Origin: an uncultured Paracoccaceae bacterium
GTDB lineage: Bacteria; Pseudomonadota; Alphaproteobacteria; Rhodobacterales; Rhodobacteraceae
Reading direction: 5' to 3'
Assembly: GCA_937952085.1 (NCBI GenBank)
Contig: CALFYQ010000050.1
Span: 1 to 12,221, forward strand
DNA length: 12,221 nt
Of the stretch, positions 1 through 7,134 are shown one piece after another. Within the stretch, counting starts at the first letter, position 1. Every line of letters begins with the position of its first letter. A program made the translations under genes and the position numbers. Below the pieces are notes generated by a model that saw nothing but the letters and a program-made list of their open reading frames with translations, made no database searches and was not told where the DNA came from.

Positions 1-252
1 CCGGCCGCGCTAATCTGCTTCGCTGGGTTGCGCGTGATCGAGCAGACGATTTGTGAGACGCTGCCCGAGGGCTTCCAGCGCGACGAGTATCTCCATGAGC
101 ACGGCATGCTCGACATGGTGCTCGACCGGCGTCGGATGCGGGACGAGCTGGCGAAGCTGCTCCGGCTCCTCCTCGGCTGGGGGCCGCGGGTGATGGGCGA
201 TCTGCCAGCGCCGGCGCCGGCTTCGGGGGCGCCGGCGGAGGGCGGCTCTTGA
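1..252 (+). CDS. accD: Acetyl-CoA carboxylase carboxyltransferase subunit beta, C-terminal end (partial)
   Basis: This is the last 83 residues of AccD, which with AccA transfers carboxyl from carboxybiotin to acetyl-CoA, giving malonyl-CoA for fatty-acid synthesis in the cytoplasm. Frame 1 is open from the first base and reads into ALICFAGLRVIEQT, then LPEGFQRDEYLHEHGMLDMV. These are the hallmark C-terminal segments of the beta subunit carboxyltransferase fold, where the family usually reads ALIGFAGPRVIEQT. An in-frame ATG/GTG-like start near position 28 is internal, not the real start, because the homology continues upstream of it. The tail after LLRLLLGW is a low-complexity Pro/Ala/Gly stretch typical of a variable C-terminus. 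The zinc finger and N-terminal half lie outside the window. The TGA overlaps the TTG start of folC by four bases, so the two are probably translationally coupled. Confidence 0.93.
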   Translation, partial: PAALICFAGLRVIEQTICETLPEGFQRDEYLHEHGMLDMVLDRRRMRDELAKLLRLLLGWGPRVMGDLPAPAPASGAPAEGGS

Positions 253-1535
253 ATGGGCCGGTGCCCGGCTCGGACGCGATCCTCGCCCGGCTCCTGACGC
301 TTCACCCCAAGATCATCGACCTGTCGCTGGACCGGATGGAGCGCCTGCTCGGCCGGCTCGGCAACCCGGAGCGGAACCTGCCGCCGGTCGTCCATGTCGC
401 CGGCACCAACGGCAAGGGCTCGACCGTCGCGGTGATCCGCGCCGGCGTCGAGGCGGCGGGCCGGACTGCGCATGTCTACACCTCGCCGCATCTCGCCCGG
501 TTCCATGAGCGCATCCGCCTCGCCGGAGAGCTGGTGACGGAACCGGCGCTCGCCCAGCTTCTCGAAGAGTGCGAAGCTGCGAATGGCGGCGCGCCGATCA
601 CCTTCTTCGAGATCACCACGGCGGCGGCTTTCCTCGCCTTCGCGCGGGTGAAGGCGGATTACGTCCTGCTCGAGGTCGGTCTCGGCGGTCGGCTCGACGC
701 GACCAACATGGTGGACCGGCCGGCGCTGACGGTCATCACGCCGATCTCCTTCGACCATGAGCAGTATCTCGGCGAGACGATCCCCGAGATCGCCGGCGAG
801 AAGGCGGGCATCCTGAAGCGGGGCGTGCGCTGCGTCGTAGGCCCGCAGCGGCCGGAAGCCTTTTCGGTGATCGAGGCCCGGGCCGAGGCGCTCGGCGCGC
901 CGATCCTCGCCGCGGGGCGGGAATGGACCGCCACGCTGGAGCAGGGACGGCTCGTCTACCGCGACGAGGACGGGCTTCTCGACATGGCGCCGCCGGCGCT
1001 GCGCGGCCCGCACCAGATCGAGAACGCCGGGGCCGGCGTCGCCGCGCTCCGCGCCCTCGGCCTGCCGGAGCCGGCGGTGGAGCGGGCGCCGGCCGGCGCG
1101 GTCTGGCCGGCGCGGCTGCAGCGGCTGACGCGCGGCGCGCTGGCCGAGGCGGCATCGCGGGCGGGGGCGGAGCTCTGGCTCGACGGTGGCCACAACCCGG
1201 CCGCGGGCGAGGCGATCGCCGCCTATCTCGGTTCGCAGGCGCGTCGGCGCACCCATCTCGTGACCGGGATGCTGGAGACGAAGGACGCCGGCGGGTTCCT
1301 CCGCCCCTTCGCCGGGCTGGTCGAGGCGCTTCACGCGGTCTCGATCCCCGACAGCGCGGCGGCGGTTCCGGCCGAGGCGCTCGCCGCCACCGCGCGCGCC
1401 TCCGGCATCGAGGCGACGGCGCGCGCCAACGTCGCGGCGGCGGTCGAGGCGGCGCTGACGGCGGGGGCGGAGCGCGTGCTGATCTGCGGCTCGCTCTATC
1501 TCGCCGGGGCGGTGCTCCGCGACGGGGCCGCCTGA
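249..1535 (+). CDS. folC: Bifunctional folylpolyglutamate synthase / dihydrofolate synthase
   Basis: FolC adds L-glutamate to dihydropteroate and then to reduced folates, using ATP, in the cytoplasm. The 428-aa length fits the family. Visible motifs are the P-loop GTNGKGS (residues 52-58), TSPHL (78-82), HERIRL shortly after, GLGGRLDATN (144-153), FDHEQYLG (168-175) and GEKAGILKRG, whose Lys185 matches the lysine that is carbamylated in E. coli FolC. The C-terminal glutamate-ligase domain carries DGGHNP (312-317), where many homologues read DGAHNP. The start is TTG at 249, supported by GGAGGG at 237-242 with a six-base spacer and by homology beginning directly after it. An in-frame GTG at 261 is the alternative. 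It overlaps accD by four bases and converges on the DUF2798 gene, with ten bases between stop codons. Nothing suggests that the gene is broken. Confidence 0.95.
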   Translation: MNGPVPGSDAILARLLTLHPKIIDLSLDRMERLLGRLGNPERNLPPVVHVAGTNGKGSTVAVIRAGVEAAGRTAHVYTSPHLARFHERIRLAGELVTEPALAQLLEECEAANGGAPITFFEITTAAAFLAFARVKADYVLLEVGLGGRLDATNMVDRPALTVITPISFDHEQYLGETIPEIAGEKAGILKRGVRCVVGPQRPEAFSVIEARAEALGAPILAAGREWTATLEQGRLVYRDEDGLLDMAPPALRGPHQIENAGAGVAALRALGLPEPAVERAPAGAVWPARLQRLTRGALAEAASRAGAELWLDGGHNPAAGEAIAAYLGSQARRRTHLVTGMLETKDAGGFLRPFAGLVEALHAVSIPDSAAAVPAEALAATARASGIEATARANVAAAVEAALTAGAERVLICGSLYLAGAVLRDGAA

Positions 1536-1549
1536 GCCCGGCGGCTCAG
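1532..1549. terminator. Hairpin spanning the convergent folC and DUF2798 stop codons
   Basis: A perfect 7-bp inverted repeat, CTGAGCC / GGCTCAG, with a four-base loop contains the folC TGA in its left arm and the complement of the minus-strand TGA in its right arm. It reads the same on both strands, so it could act on both converging transcripts. There is no U-run on either side, so it is not a classical intrinsic terminator. It may instead block 3' exonucleases or work with Rho. Confidence 0.4.
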
Positions 1550-1773
1550 CCCTCCGCCCGCACCAGCCTGGCGACGAGCCGCCGCGCGATCGGCGCGACG
1601 ACGAGGACGGAGGGGAAGGCGACCGCCCATGCCGGCAGCCAGGCCGCGATCCAGTCGCCGAAGAACCCCGGGATGGGGCCGAGCGCGCGGAGCGTCGCGA
1701 TCCCCGAGACCAGGAATGACATGAAGCCCGAGAGGAAGAAGCCGAAGAGGACCGGCGCGTAGCGGGGATGCAT
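1546..1773 (-). CDS. Small DUF2798-family membrane protein
   Basis: A 75-aa inner-membrane protein of the DUF2798 type, whose function is not known. The start MHPRYAPVLFGFFLSGFMSF and the later GFFGDWIAAWLPAWAVAFP are characteristic of the family. Two hydrophobic segments, about residues 6-28 and 41-62, suggest a two-pass helical hairpin; a basic tail (ARRLVARLVR) follows. The ATG at 1773 is chosen because GGAG lies six bases upstream on the minus strand and family homology begins at this Met. The reading frame stays open further upstream, but that extension is Arg/Ala/Pro-rich and unlike any domain. The gene stands alone against folC on its left and is divergent from bamD on its right. A dyad-symmetric site lies about 50 bp upstream (1823-1841) and could be its operator. 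The family call is from memory of the motif, moderately sure. Confidence 0.8.
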   Translation of the reverse strand: MHPRYAPVLFGFFLSGFMSFLVSGIATLRALGPIPGFFGDWIAAWLPAWAVAFPSVLVVAPIARRLVARLVRAEG

Positions 1774-1822
1774 GAAGAGCTCCGGAGCGGACGCGCCTCT
1801 CTTGCCGCTCCGACGCGCGCCG

Positions 1823-1841
1823 GGCAAGCGGGCGGCTTGCC
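1823..1841. promoter_or_regulatory. Dyad-symmetric site in the DUF2798 / bamD divergent gap
   Basis: GGCAAGC, five bases, then GCTTGCC form a perfect 7-bp inverted repeat in the 175-bp gap between two divergent starts (1774-1948). A third half-site of the same sense, CTTGCC, lies at 1801-1806. The stem can be extended by GCGC (1817-1820) pairing with GCGC (1842-1845) after a two-base bulge. Placement and symmetry suit a repressor or activator operator; a transcribed hairpin is also possible. I found no convincing -35/-10 pair in this gap on either strand. The rest of the gap is GC-rich sequence without an obvious gene. Confidence 0.35.
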
Positions 1842-1948
1842 GCGCCGGCGGCGGCCGGGCTATCCGTTGTAGCGACGGTTGGGGCGCATGACGGCGCGCG
1901 CATTGAATGCTATGCCGCGCCGGCGCGTGGCCACGGGAGCGGGAAGCG

Positions 1949-2782
1949 ATGCGGTTCGGACGGACGGAAACGATGCGGCTCATCGCGGCGGCGGCCGCGC
2001 TCCTTCTCGCCGCGTGTTCCGATAGCGACAGCCTCGTCGACGACGCGCGGCCGGCGCAGACCATCTTCGACGAGGCGCAGGGCAATTTCGACGACGGCTC
2101 CTACAGCGACGCCGCCAAGGGTTTCGACGAGGTGGAGCGGCTCTACCCGTATTCCAGCCTTGCGAAGACCGCGATGATCCGCTCGGCCGAGGCCTATTAC
2201 CGGGCGCAGAAGTACAACGAGGCGCGCCTTGCGGCGCAGCGTTATCTGGACTTCTTCCCGTCGGATCAGGACGCCGCCTTCGCGCAGTACATCGTCGCGC
2301 TCTCCTATTACGACCAGATCTCCGAGGTGGAGCGGGACCAGGGCGACACCGTCCGCGCCGCGCAGGAGCTTCGCGTGGTGATGGACCGCTACCCCGACTC
2401 GGTCTGGGCCCGCGAAGCGAAGCTGAAGCGCGACCTGACGATGGACAACCTCGCCGGCAAGGAGATGCAGATCGGCCGCTACTATCTCGGCCGGGGCCAC
2501 TACATCGCGGCGATCAACCGGTTCCGCCACGTGGTCGAGGACTACTCCACCACCAGCCAGGCGCCGGAGGCGCTGCACCGGCTGGTGGAATCCTATCTCG
2601 CGCTCGGCGTCCAGAAGGAGGCGCAGAACGCGGCGGCCGTGCTCGGCTACAACTATCCGGGCTCGGAATGGTACGTGGACAGCTACGCGCTGCTGACCGG
2701 CGAGCGGCTCGGGCCGGAGCTCGACCCCGAAAGCTGGCTCAGCCGCAACTTCCGCAAGGTCGTCTACGGCGACCAGTTCTGA
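1949..2782 (+). CDS. bamD: Outer membrane protein assembly factor BamD (lipoprotein)
   Basis: BamD is the essential lipoprotein partner of BamA in the BAM complex, which inserts beta-barrel proteins into the outer membrane from the periplasmic side. The 277-aa product starts with a lipoprotein signal: basic n-region, a hydrophobic Leu/Ala run, then the lipobox LAAC with Cys23 as lipid attachment site. Tetratricopeptide-type helices follow, with the typical AKGFDEVERLYPYSSLAKTA, EARLAAQRYLDFFP, YYDQISEVERDQ and YLGRGHYIAAINRFRHVV. The ATG at 1949 is preferred: GGGAG lies nine bases upstream and it gives a 22-residue signal peptide. An upstream in-frame start at 1907 adds 14 residues before the n-region, and one at 1973 leaves only 14 residues before the cysteine. 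recN begins 16 bases after the stop, so the two are probably co-transcribed. Confidence 0.95.
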   Translation: MRFGRTETMRLIAAAAALLLAACSDSDSLVDDARPAQTIFDEAQGNFDDGSYSDAAKGFDEVERLYPYSSLAKTAMIRSAEAYYRAQKYNEARLAAQRYLDFFPSDQDAAFAQYIVALSYYDQISEVERDQGDTVRAAQELRVVMDRYPDSVWAREAKLKRDLTMDNLAGKEMQIGRYYLGRGHYIAAINRFRHVVEDYSTTSQAPEALHRLVESYLALGVQKEAQNAAAVLGYNYPGSEWYVDSYALLTGERLGPELDPESWLSRNFRKVVYGDQF

Positions 2783-2798
2783 GCCTGAACCGCAGGCG

Positions 2799-4469
2799 AT
2801 GCTCGAGCGGCTGGAAGTCCGCGATGTCGTCACGATCGAGGCGCTCGCCCTCGATTTCGGCGCCGGCCTGACCGCCCTCACCGGCGAGACCGGGGCCGGC
2901 AAGTCGATCCTGCTCGACGCGCTCGGCTTCGCGCTTGGCTTCGCCGACGCGCGGGGCCTCGTGCGCGCCGGCGCGGCGGAAGGCGAGGCGGTGGCGGTGC
3001 TGTCGCCGCCGGCCGGCCACGCCGCCTGGGGCGCGCTTTCCGAAGCCGGGCTCGGCGCCGGCGCGGAGGAGTTGATCCTTCGCCGCGTCGCCGCCGCCGC
3101 GGGCCCCTCGCGCGCCTATGTGAACGACCGGCGGGTCAGCGCGGAGACGCTGCGCGCCCTCGGCGAGACGCTGCTCGAAATCCATGGGCAACATGACGAG
3201 CGGGGGCTGATGAACCCGCGCGGCCATCGCGCCATCCTCGACGCCTTCGCCGGCGCCGAGCCGGAGCGGGATGCGGCGCGCGCCGCCTGGACGGAGGCGC
3301 GCCGGGCCTTGGCCGCGCTCGCTGAGGCCGAAGCGTCGCTCGCCGCCGCCGAGCGGGAGCGGGAGCTTCTGGCGCACGAGGCGGAGGAGCTTCGCGGCAT
3401 CGCGCCCAAGGCGGGCGAGGAGGCGGCGCTCGACGCGCGGCTGCGGCTGATGAAATCCGCCGCCGGGCTCCGCGAGCGGCTTTCCGAGGCGCGCGCGCTT
3501 CTCTCTGGCGAGAGCGGGGCGGAGACTCAGGCGGCGCGGGCAGCGCGGCTGATCGAGCGCGCCGCGGCGCAGGCGGAGGAGTTGCTCGGCCCGCCCCTCG
3601 CCGCGCTCGGCCGCGCCTGGGAGGCGCTCGCGGAGGCGGGGCAGGGGCTCGAAGCGGCCGAGGACGCGCTCGGCTTCGACGAGCGGGAGATGGAGGCCGC
3701 CTCGGCGCGGCTCCTCGACTTGCGCGCCCTCGCCCGGAAGCACCGCTGCGCGCCGGACGATCTGCCGGCCGTGCTGGCCGAGCGCGAGGCGGCGCTGGCG
3801 CGGATCGAGGCCGGGGCGGAGGGGATCGCCGGGCTCGCGCGCGCGGCGAAGGCGGCGGAGGCGGCCTATGGCGCGGCGGCCGACGCGCTCTCGGCGAAAC
3901 GGCGTGAGGCGGCCGCCCGGCTCGACGCAGCGGTGGCGGGCGAGCTTCCTTCGCTGAAGATGGAGCGGGCGCGCTTTGCGACCGAAATCCGCGAGGCGCC
4001 GGCCGGGCCCGAGGGGCGGGACGAGATCGCCTTCCTCGTCGCCGCCAATCCCGGCGCGCCGCCGGGGCCCCTGGCGCGGGTCGCCTCGGGCGGCGAGCTT
4101 TCCCGGCTCCTCCTCGCCTTCAAGGTGGCGCTGGCGGCGCGGAGCGCGCCAGCGGCGATGATCTTCGACGAGATCGACCGCGGCGTCGGCGGCGCGACGG
4201 CGGATGCGGTGGGCCGGAGACTCGCCCGGCTGGCGCAGGGGGCGCAGGTGCTCGTCGTCACTCACAGCCCGCAGGTCGCCGCCTGGGCCGACGCGCAGCT
4301 TCTGGTCGAGAAGCGGGTGGAAGGCGGCGCGACGCGCACGCTCGTCCGCGCCCTCTCGCCGTCGGAGCGGGAGGCGGAGATCGCTAGGATGCTCGCCGGC
4401 GGCGAGGTGACGGCGGAGGCCCGCGCCGCCGCCGCCGCGCTGATCGAGGCGGCGCGGAAGGGCGCCTGA
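2799..4469 (+). CDS. recN: DNA repair protein RecN
   Basis: RecN is an SMC-like ATPase that acts with RecA in double-strand-break repair. The 556-aa length is normal. The N-terminal ATPase half has Walker A GETGAGKS (residues 29-36) and EIHGQHDE (127-134). The middle, about 160-380, is Ala/Glu/Arg-rich with heptad-like stretches, as expected for the coiled coil. The C-terminal half has the ABC signature VASGGELSR (428-436), Walker B with IFDEIDRGVGG (from about 455) and the switch segment VVTHSPQVAAWAD. The start has only a weak ribosome site (GCAGGCG), but homology begins at this Met, and the 16-base spacing from bamD suggests coupling or readthrough. The stop lies three bases from the stop of the converging cyclase gene. 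A long open frame antisense to it is composition-driven and was not called. Confidence 0.96.
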   Translation: MLERLEVRDVVTIEALALDFGAGLTALTGETGAGKSILLDALGFALGFADARGLVRAGAAEGEAVAVLSPPAGHAAWGALSEAGLGAGAEELILRRVAAAAGPSRAYVNDRRVSAETLRALGETLLEIHGQHDERGLMNPRGHRAILDAFAGAEPERDAARAAWTEARRALAALAEAEASLAAAERERELLAHEAEELRGIAPKAGEEAALDARLRLMKSAAGLRERLSEARALLSGESGAETQAARAARLIERAAAQAEELLGPPLAALGRAWEALAEAGQGLEAAEDALGFDEREMEAASARLLDLRALARKHRCAPDDLPAVLAEREAALARIEAGAEGIAGLARAAKAAEAAYGAAADALSAKRREAAARLDAAVAGELPSLKMERARFATEIREAPAGPEGRDEIAFLVAANPGAPPGPLARVASGGELSRLLLAFKVALAARSAPAAMIFDEIDRGVGGATADAVGRRLARLAQGAQVLVVTHSPQVAAWADAQLLVEKRVEGGATRTLVRALSPSEREAEIARMLAGGEVTAEARAAAAALIEAARKGA

Positions 4470-4480
4470 GCCTCAGCGCC
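4461..4480. terminator. Hairpin spanning the convergent recN and cyclase stop codons
   Basis: GGCGC(C)TGA pairs with TCAGCGCC: eight base pairs with one bulged C (4466) and a three-base loop (4470-4472). The recN TGA is in the left arm and the complement of the cyclase gene TGA in the right arm. No U-tract follows on either strand. The layout repeats that of the folC / DUF2798 junction. The element is probably a two-way 3'-end structure, but termination is not proven by the sequence. Confidence 0.4.
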
Positions 4481-6263
4481 GCGTCAGCCGGTGAAGCCGG
4501 AACGCGCCATAGCGCTTCGCCGTCTCCACCCGGCCGACATATTCGGTGCGCGCCGGGCTCGCCGGGTCGAGCGCGAGGAGAGCGGCGAATTCCTCGGTGG
4601 CGAAGATGCGGCCCGCCTTGGTGATCGGCTCGATCCGCGCGGCCCGCGCCACCGCCTCGCCGAAGAGGTTGTCGGCGCCGGTCACCGGCTCCTTCAGCGG
4701 GAAGACGAGGCCGGCATGGAGGCCGAGCCGGATCGCGAGATCGGGCGGCAGGCCGGCGCCGGCGAGATCGAGGGCGGCCATCCGCTCCTGCAGGGAGAGG
4801 GCGAATTCGGCGGCGCCGGAAGCGGTGGGGAAGGCGGCGAAGACGCCATCGCCCCAGGTATTGAGGAAGGCGGGCGCGCCGAACTTCGCCTTCGCGTCCT
4901 CCACCGCCGCCCGCGCCGCGCCCATCACGGTGCGGACGAAGATCGGAAGCTGGGCCTCCCTCAGCTTGGAGAAGTTCTTCACGTCGCCGAAGACGAGCGC
5001 GCGGCCGACGCGGCGCTGCGGCCGCGGCGCGCCGGCGGGGCCGGGGGCGCCGAGATCGGCGACGTCGACGACCCGCTGCGCCCGGCCGGTCGCCTTCCAG
5101 GCGGCGCCGTCCGCCGCCGCGCCGGCGGGGCCGGAAGGCGGCGTTCCGTCCCAGACCAGAAGCTGGACGGCCTCCGCCCCATCCCGCTCCGCCTCAAGGA
5201 TGGCGGAGCCCATGGCGACGCGGGCGACCTCTCCATAGGCGAGATCGTCGCCCGGCAGCGGCGGCTCGGCGGAGAGAAGCCGGAGCCGCGCGCGCGGGTG
5301 GCGGAGGCAGGCCCGCGCCCGGCGCGCCCAGCCGGCGCCCGCGGGGCGGACCGAGGTTTCCATGAAGTCCGCCGCGGCGAAGGGGAGGTGGATGAAGGTC
5401 TCGAGCCCCCGCGCCAGCCCCCATTCCACGGCGACGATGTCCGCCCCGGCGGCGAGGGAGCCGTGGAGCGAGGATGGGGCAAGCGCCGCCAGCGCGGCGT
5501 GGATGCGGGCTTCGAGTTCCGCCCGATGGGGCCAGAGCACGCGGCCCCGCCGGGCGCCGCGGGGCGCGATCATGTGCCCCGAATAGTGGACCGCGGGGCC
5601 GGGGCGGAGCCGGTCGATGGCCGGGTGCCCGGGGGCGAGCCGGTTGAGCTGGCGGATCGTCGTCGCGCGGTTGCCGATCGTCGCGTCCGCCGCCGCCGCG
5701 GCGTGTTCGGCGATCCCTACCGCCGCCGCCTCCGGCCCGCCCATCGCGATCAGCAATTCCGCGCGGGAGGCGAGGCTCCAATACCCTTCCCCCGGCGCCC
5801 CGGCGGCGAGGGCGGCGGCGATGTCCGCCACCGGGCCCATGTCGCCGATCAGGCGGGAGAGGGAGACGGCGTTGACGCCGTTCCATTCGAAATGGGTCCG
5901 GTCGGGCGAGGGACCGCCCGGCGCCGCCTGCCGCGCCTCGGCGAGATAGATGTCCCGCGCCGTCTCGAGGCGGCGGCGGCGCTCCTCCCCTTCCGCCTCG
6001 AAGCCGAGATCCTTTTCCAGCCGCGCGCGGAGCGAACGTTCGACCCCGGCCGCCTCGCCGAGCCCGTACATCGCGAAGGCTTCCCGCGCCTCGCCGAGCG
6101 AGCCCATCCGGGCGAGGGCCGTCACCTCCTCGATCCGGGCGCGGCGGAGCCGGTCGGGCGCCAGCCGCCGCGTCGCCGGTTGGCGCGCGAGATCGACGGC
6201 GGAGAGAAGCTCCCCCGCCCGCACCAGCGCGGCGATCTTTTCGGCCTGGTCGGGCGCGCTCAT
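4473..6263 (-). CDS. SLOG-like domain / class III nucleotidyl cyclase fusion protein
   Basis: A 596-aa soluble protein with no signal peptide or membrane segment. Residues about 1-215 are helical and repeat-like, resembling the TPR-type sensor region of such fusions (FEWNGVNAVSLSRLIGDM at 125-142). Residues about 224-400 look like a Rossmann-type SLOG domain: VHYSGHM (225-231), GSLAAGADIVAVEWGLARG (268-286), HLPFAAADF (292-300). Residues about 418-593 are a class III adenylate/guanylate cyclase domain: FGDVKNFSKL with metal Asp427, NTWGDG with metal Asp472, IRLGLHAG and FGEAVARAARIEP. The transition-state Arg543 is present, but the usual Asn is Ala539; the purine-contacting Lys/Asp positions appear as Asn468 and Asn532. 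It therefore probably makes a cyclic nucleotide, but base choice and activity are uncertain. ATG at 6263 has GAGG eight bases upstream. It is divergent from pdxJ and converges on recN. Fold calls come from motif memory. Confidence 0.85.
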   Translation of the reverse strand: MSAPDQAEKIAALVRAGELLSAVDLARQPATRRLAPDRLRRARIEEVTALARMGSLGEAREAFAMYGLGEAAGVERSLRARLEKDLGFEAEGEERRRRLETARDIYLAEARQAAPGGPSPDRTHFEWNGVNAVSLSRLIGDMGPVADIAAALAAGAPGEGYWSLASRAELLIAMGGPEAAAVGIAEHAAAAADATIGNRATTIRQLNRLAPGHPAIDRLRPGPAVHYSGHMIAPRGARRGRVLWPHRAELEARIHAALAALAPSSLHGSLAAGADIVAVEWGLARGLETFIHLPFAAADFMETSVRPAGAGWARRARACLRHPRARLRLLSAEPPLPGDDLAYGEVARVAMGSAILEAERDGAEAVQLLVWDGTPPSGPAGAAADGAAWKATGRAQRVVDVADLGAPGPAGAPRPQRRVGRALVFGDVKNFSKLREAQLPIFVRTVMGAARAAVEDAKAKFGAPAFLNTWGDGVFAAFPTASGAAEFALSLQERMAALDLAGAGLPPDLAIRLGLHAGLVFPLKEPVTGADNLFGEAVARAARIEPITKAGRIFATEEFAALLALDPASPARTEYVGRVETAKRYGAFRLHRLTRR

Positions 6264-6304
6264 CAGCGGAGCCTCGGCGCCGGCCCGCGGCGCGTCAAGC
6301 CTTC

Positions 6305-6333
6305 TTGGAAGCGGCGCGGCGAAGCCCTATCGT
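6305..6333 (+). promoter_or_regulatory. Candidate sigma-70 promoter for pdxJ
   Basis: TTGGAA (6305-6310) and TATCGT (6328-6333) are separated by 17 bases; each matches the sigma-70 consensus at four of six positions. It sits in the 91-bp divergent gap between the cyclase gene and pdxJ. Transcription would begin around 6340, leaving a short leader that begins almost at the ribosome site, which is tight. For the divergent gene, a TTGACG lies on the minus strand at 6298-6293 without a good -10 at the right distance. Confidence 0.35.
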
Positions 6334-6340
6334 CCCGCGC

Positions 6341-6348
6341 GGAAGGAG
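6341..6348 (+). promoter_or_regulatory. Strong ribosome-binding site that fixes the pdxJ start
   Basis: GGAAGGAG ends six bases before the ATG at 6355. It decides the start, because the pdxJ frame is open for another 400 bases upstream, where it runs antisense to the cyclase gene. Confidence 0.75.
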
Positions 6349-6354
6349 CATCCA

Positions 6355-7134
6355 ATGTCCCGAAAGCCCCTCGGCCGCCTGCGCCTCGGCGTCAACATCG
6401 ACCATGTCGCGACGATCCGGAACGCCCGCGGCGGCGCCTTTCCGGACCCGGCCCGCGCGGCGAAGCTCGCCGAGGCGGCGGGGGCCGACGGCATCACCGC
6501 GCATCTGCGCGAGGACCGGCGGCACATCATGGACGGCGATATCGAGAAGATCGTCGCCGCGATCCGCATTCCGCTGAATTTCGAGATGGCGGCGACGCCG
6601 GAGATGCAGGCGATCGCGCTCCGCCACCGGCCGCACGCGGTCTGCCTCGTGCCCGAGCGGCGGGAGGAGCGGACGACCGAGGGCGGGCTCGAAGTGGCGA
6701 AGGAGGAGAACCGCCTCGCCCATTTCATCGCGCCGCTGCGCGAAGCGGGCTGCCGCGTCTCCATCTTCATCGCCGCCGACCGGCGGCAGATCGAGGCGGC
6801 GGCGCGGATCGGCGCTCCGGTGATCGAGCTCCACACCGGCGCCTATTGCGACCTTCACGCCGAGGGCCGCTTCAAGGAGCGGGACGTCGAGCTCGAGCGG
6901 CTTCGCGAGATGGCCGCCTTCGCCCATTCGCTCGGGCTCGAGGTTCACGCCGGCCACGGCCTCACCTTCGAGACGGCGCCGGAGATCGCGCAGTTCCCCG
7001 AGGTGATGGAGCTCAACATCGGCCATTTCCTGGTCGGCGAGGCGATCTTCTCCGGCCTCGATTCGGCGATCCGCCGGATGCGGGAGGTGATGGACCGCGC
7101 CCGCCGCGAGGCGTTCGGCGAGGGCGCGGCGTGA
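6355..7134 (+). CDS. pdxJ: Pyridoxine 5'-phosphate synthase
   Basis: PdxJ condenses 1-deoxy-D-xylulose 5-phosphate with 3-amino-2-oxopropyl phosphate to make pyridoxine 5'-phosphate, the last ring-forming step of DXP-dependent vitamin B6 synthesis. The 259-aa product is a TIM barrel of normal length. It shows LGVNIDHVATIRNARGG (residues 11-27), ITAHLREDRRHI (47-58, with His50), LNFEMA (74-79, with Glu77 at the usual catalytic glutamate position), ELHTGAYCDLHA and a C-terminal LNIGHFLVGEAIF phosphate-binding segment. The start at 6355 follows a strong ribosome site and begins exactly at the homology. It is the first gene of a plus-strand run; the lysE-family gene starts inside its stop codon (GTGA overlap). 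No sign of damage. Confidence 0.97.
   Translation: MSRKPLGRLRLGVNIDHVATIRNARGGAFPDPARAAKLAEAAGADGITAHLREDRRHIMDGDIEKIVAAIRIPLNFEMAATPEMQAIALRHRPHAVCLVPERREERTTEGGLEVAKEENRLAHFIAPLREAGCRVSIFIAADRRQIEAAARIGAPVIELHTGAYCDLHAEGRFKERDVELERLREMAAFAHSLGLEVHAGHGLTFETAPEIAQFPEVMELNIGHFLVGEAIFSGLDSAIRRMREVMDRARREAFGEGAA

Noticed and set aside
1910..2902. Minus-strand frame of about 330 codons antisense to bamD.
   Set aside because: It is a mirror of strong codon bias in bamD, with no recognisable domain or ribosome site.
2739..4265. Long minus-strand frame antisense to recN (about 508 codons).
   Set aside because: The product is Arg/Gly/Pro-rich without motifs, while recN on the other strand has every expected motif.
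6270..6298. Minus-strand TTGACG as promoter of the cyclase gene.
   Set aside because: The sequence 17 bases downstream (GAGGCT) is a poor -10, and the start site would fall on the initiation codon.
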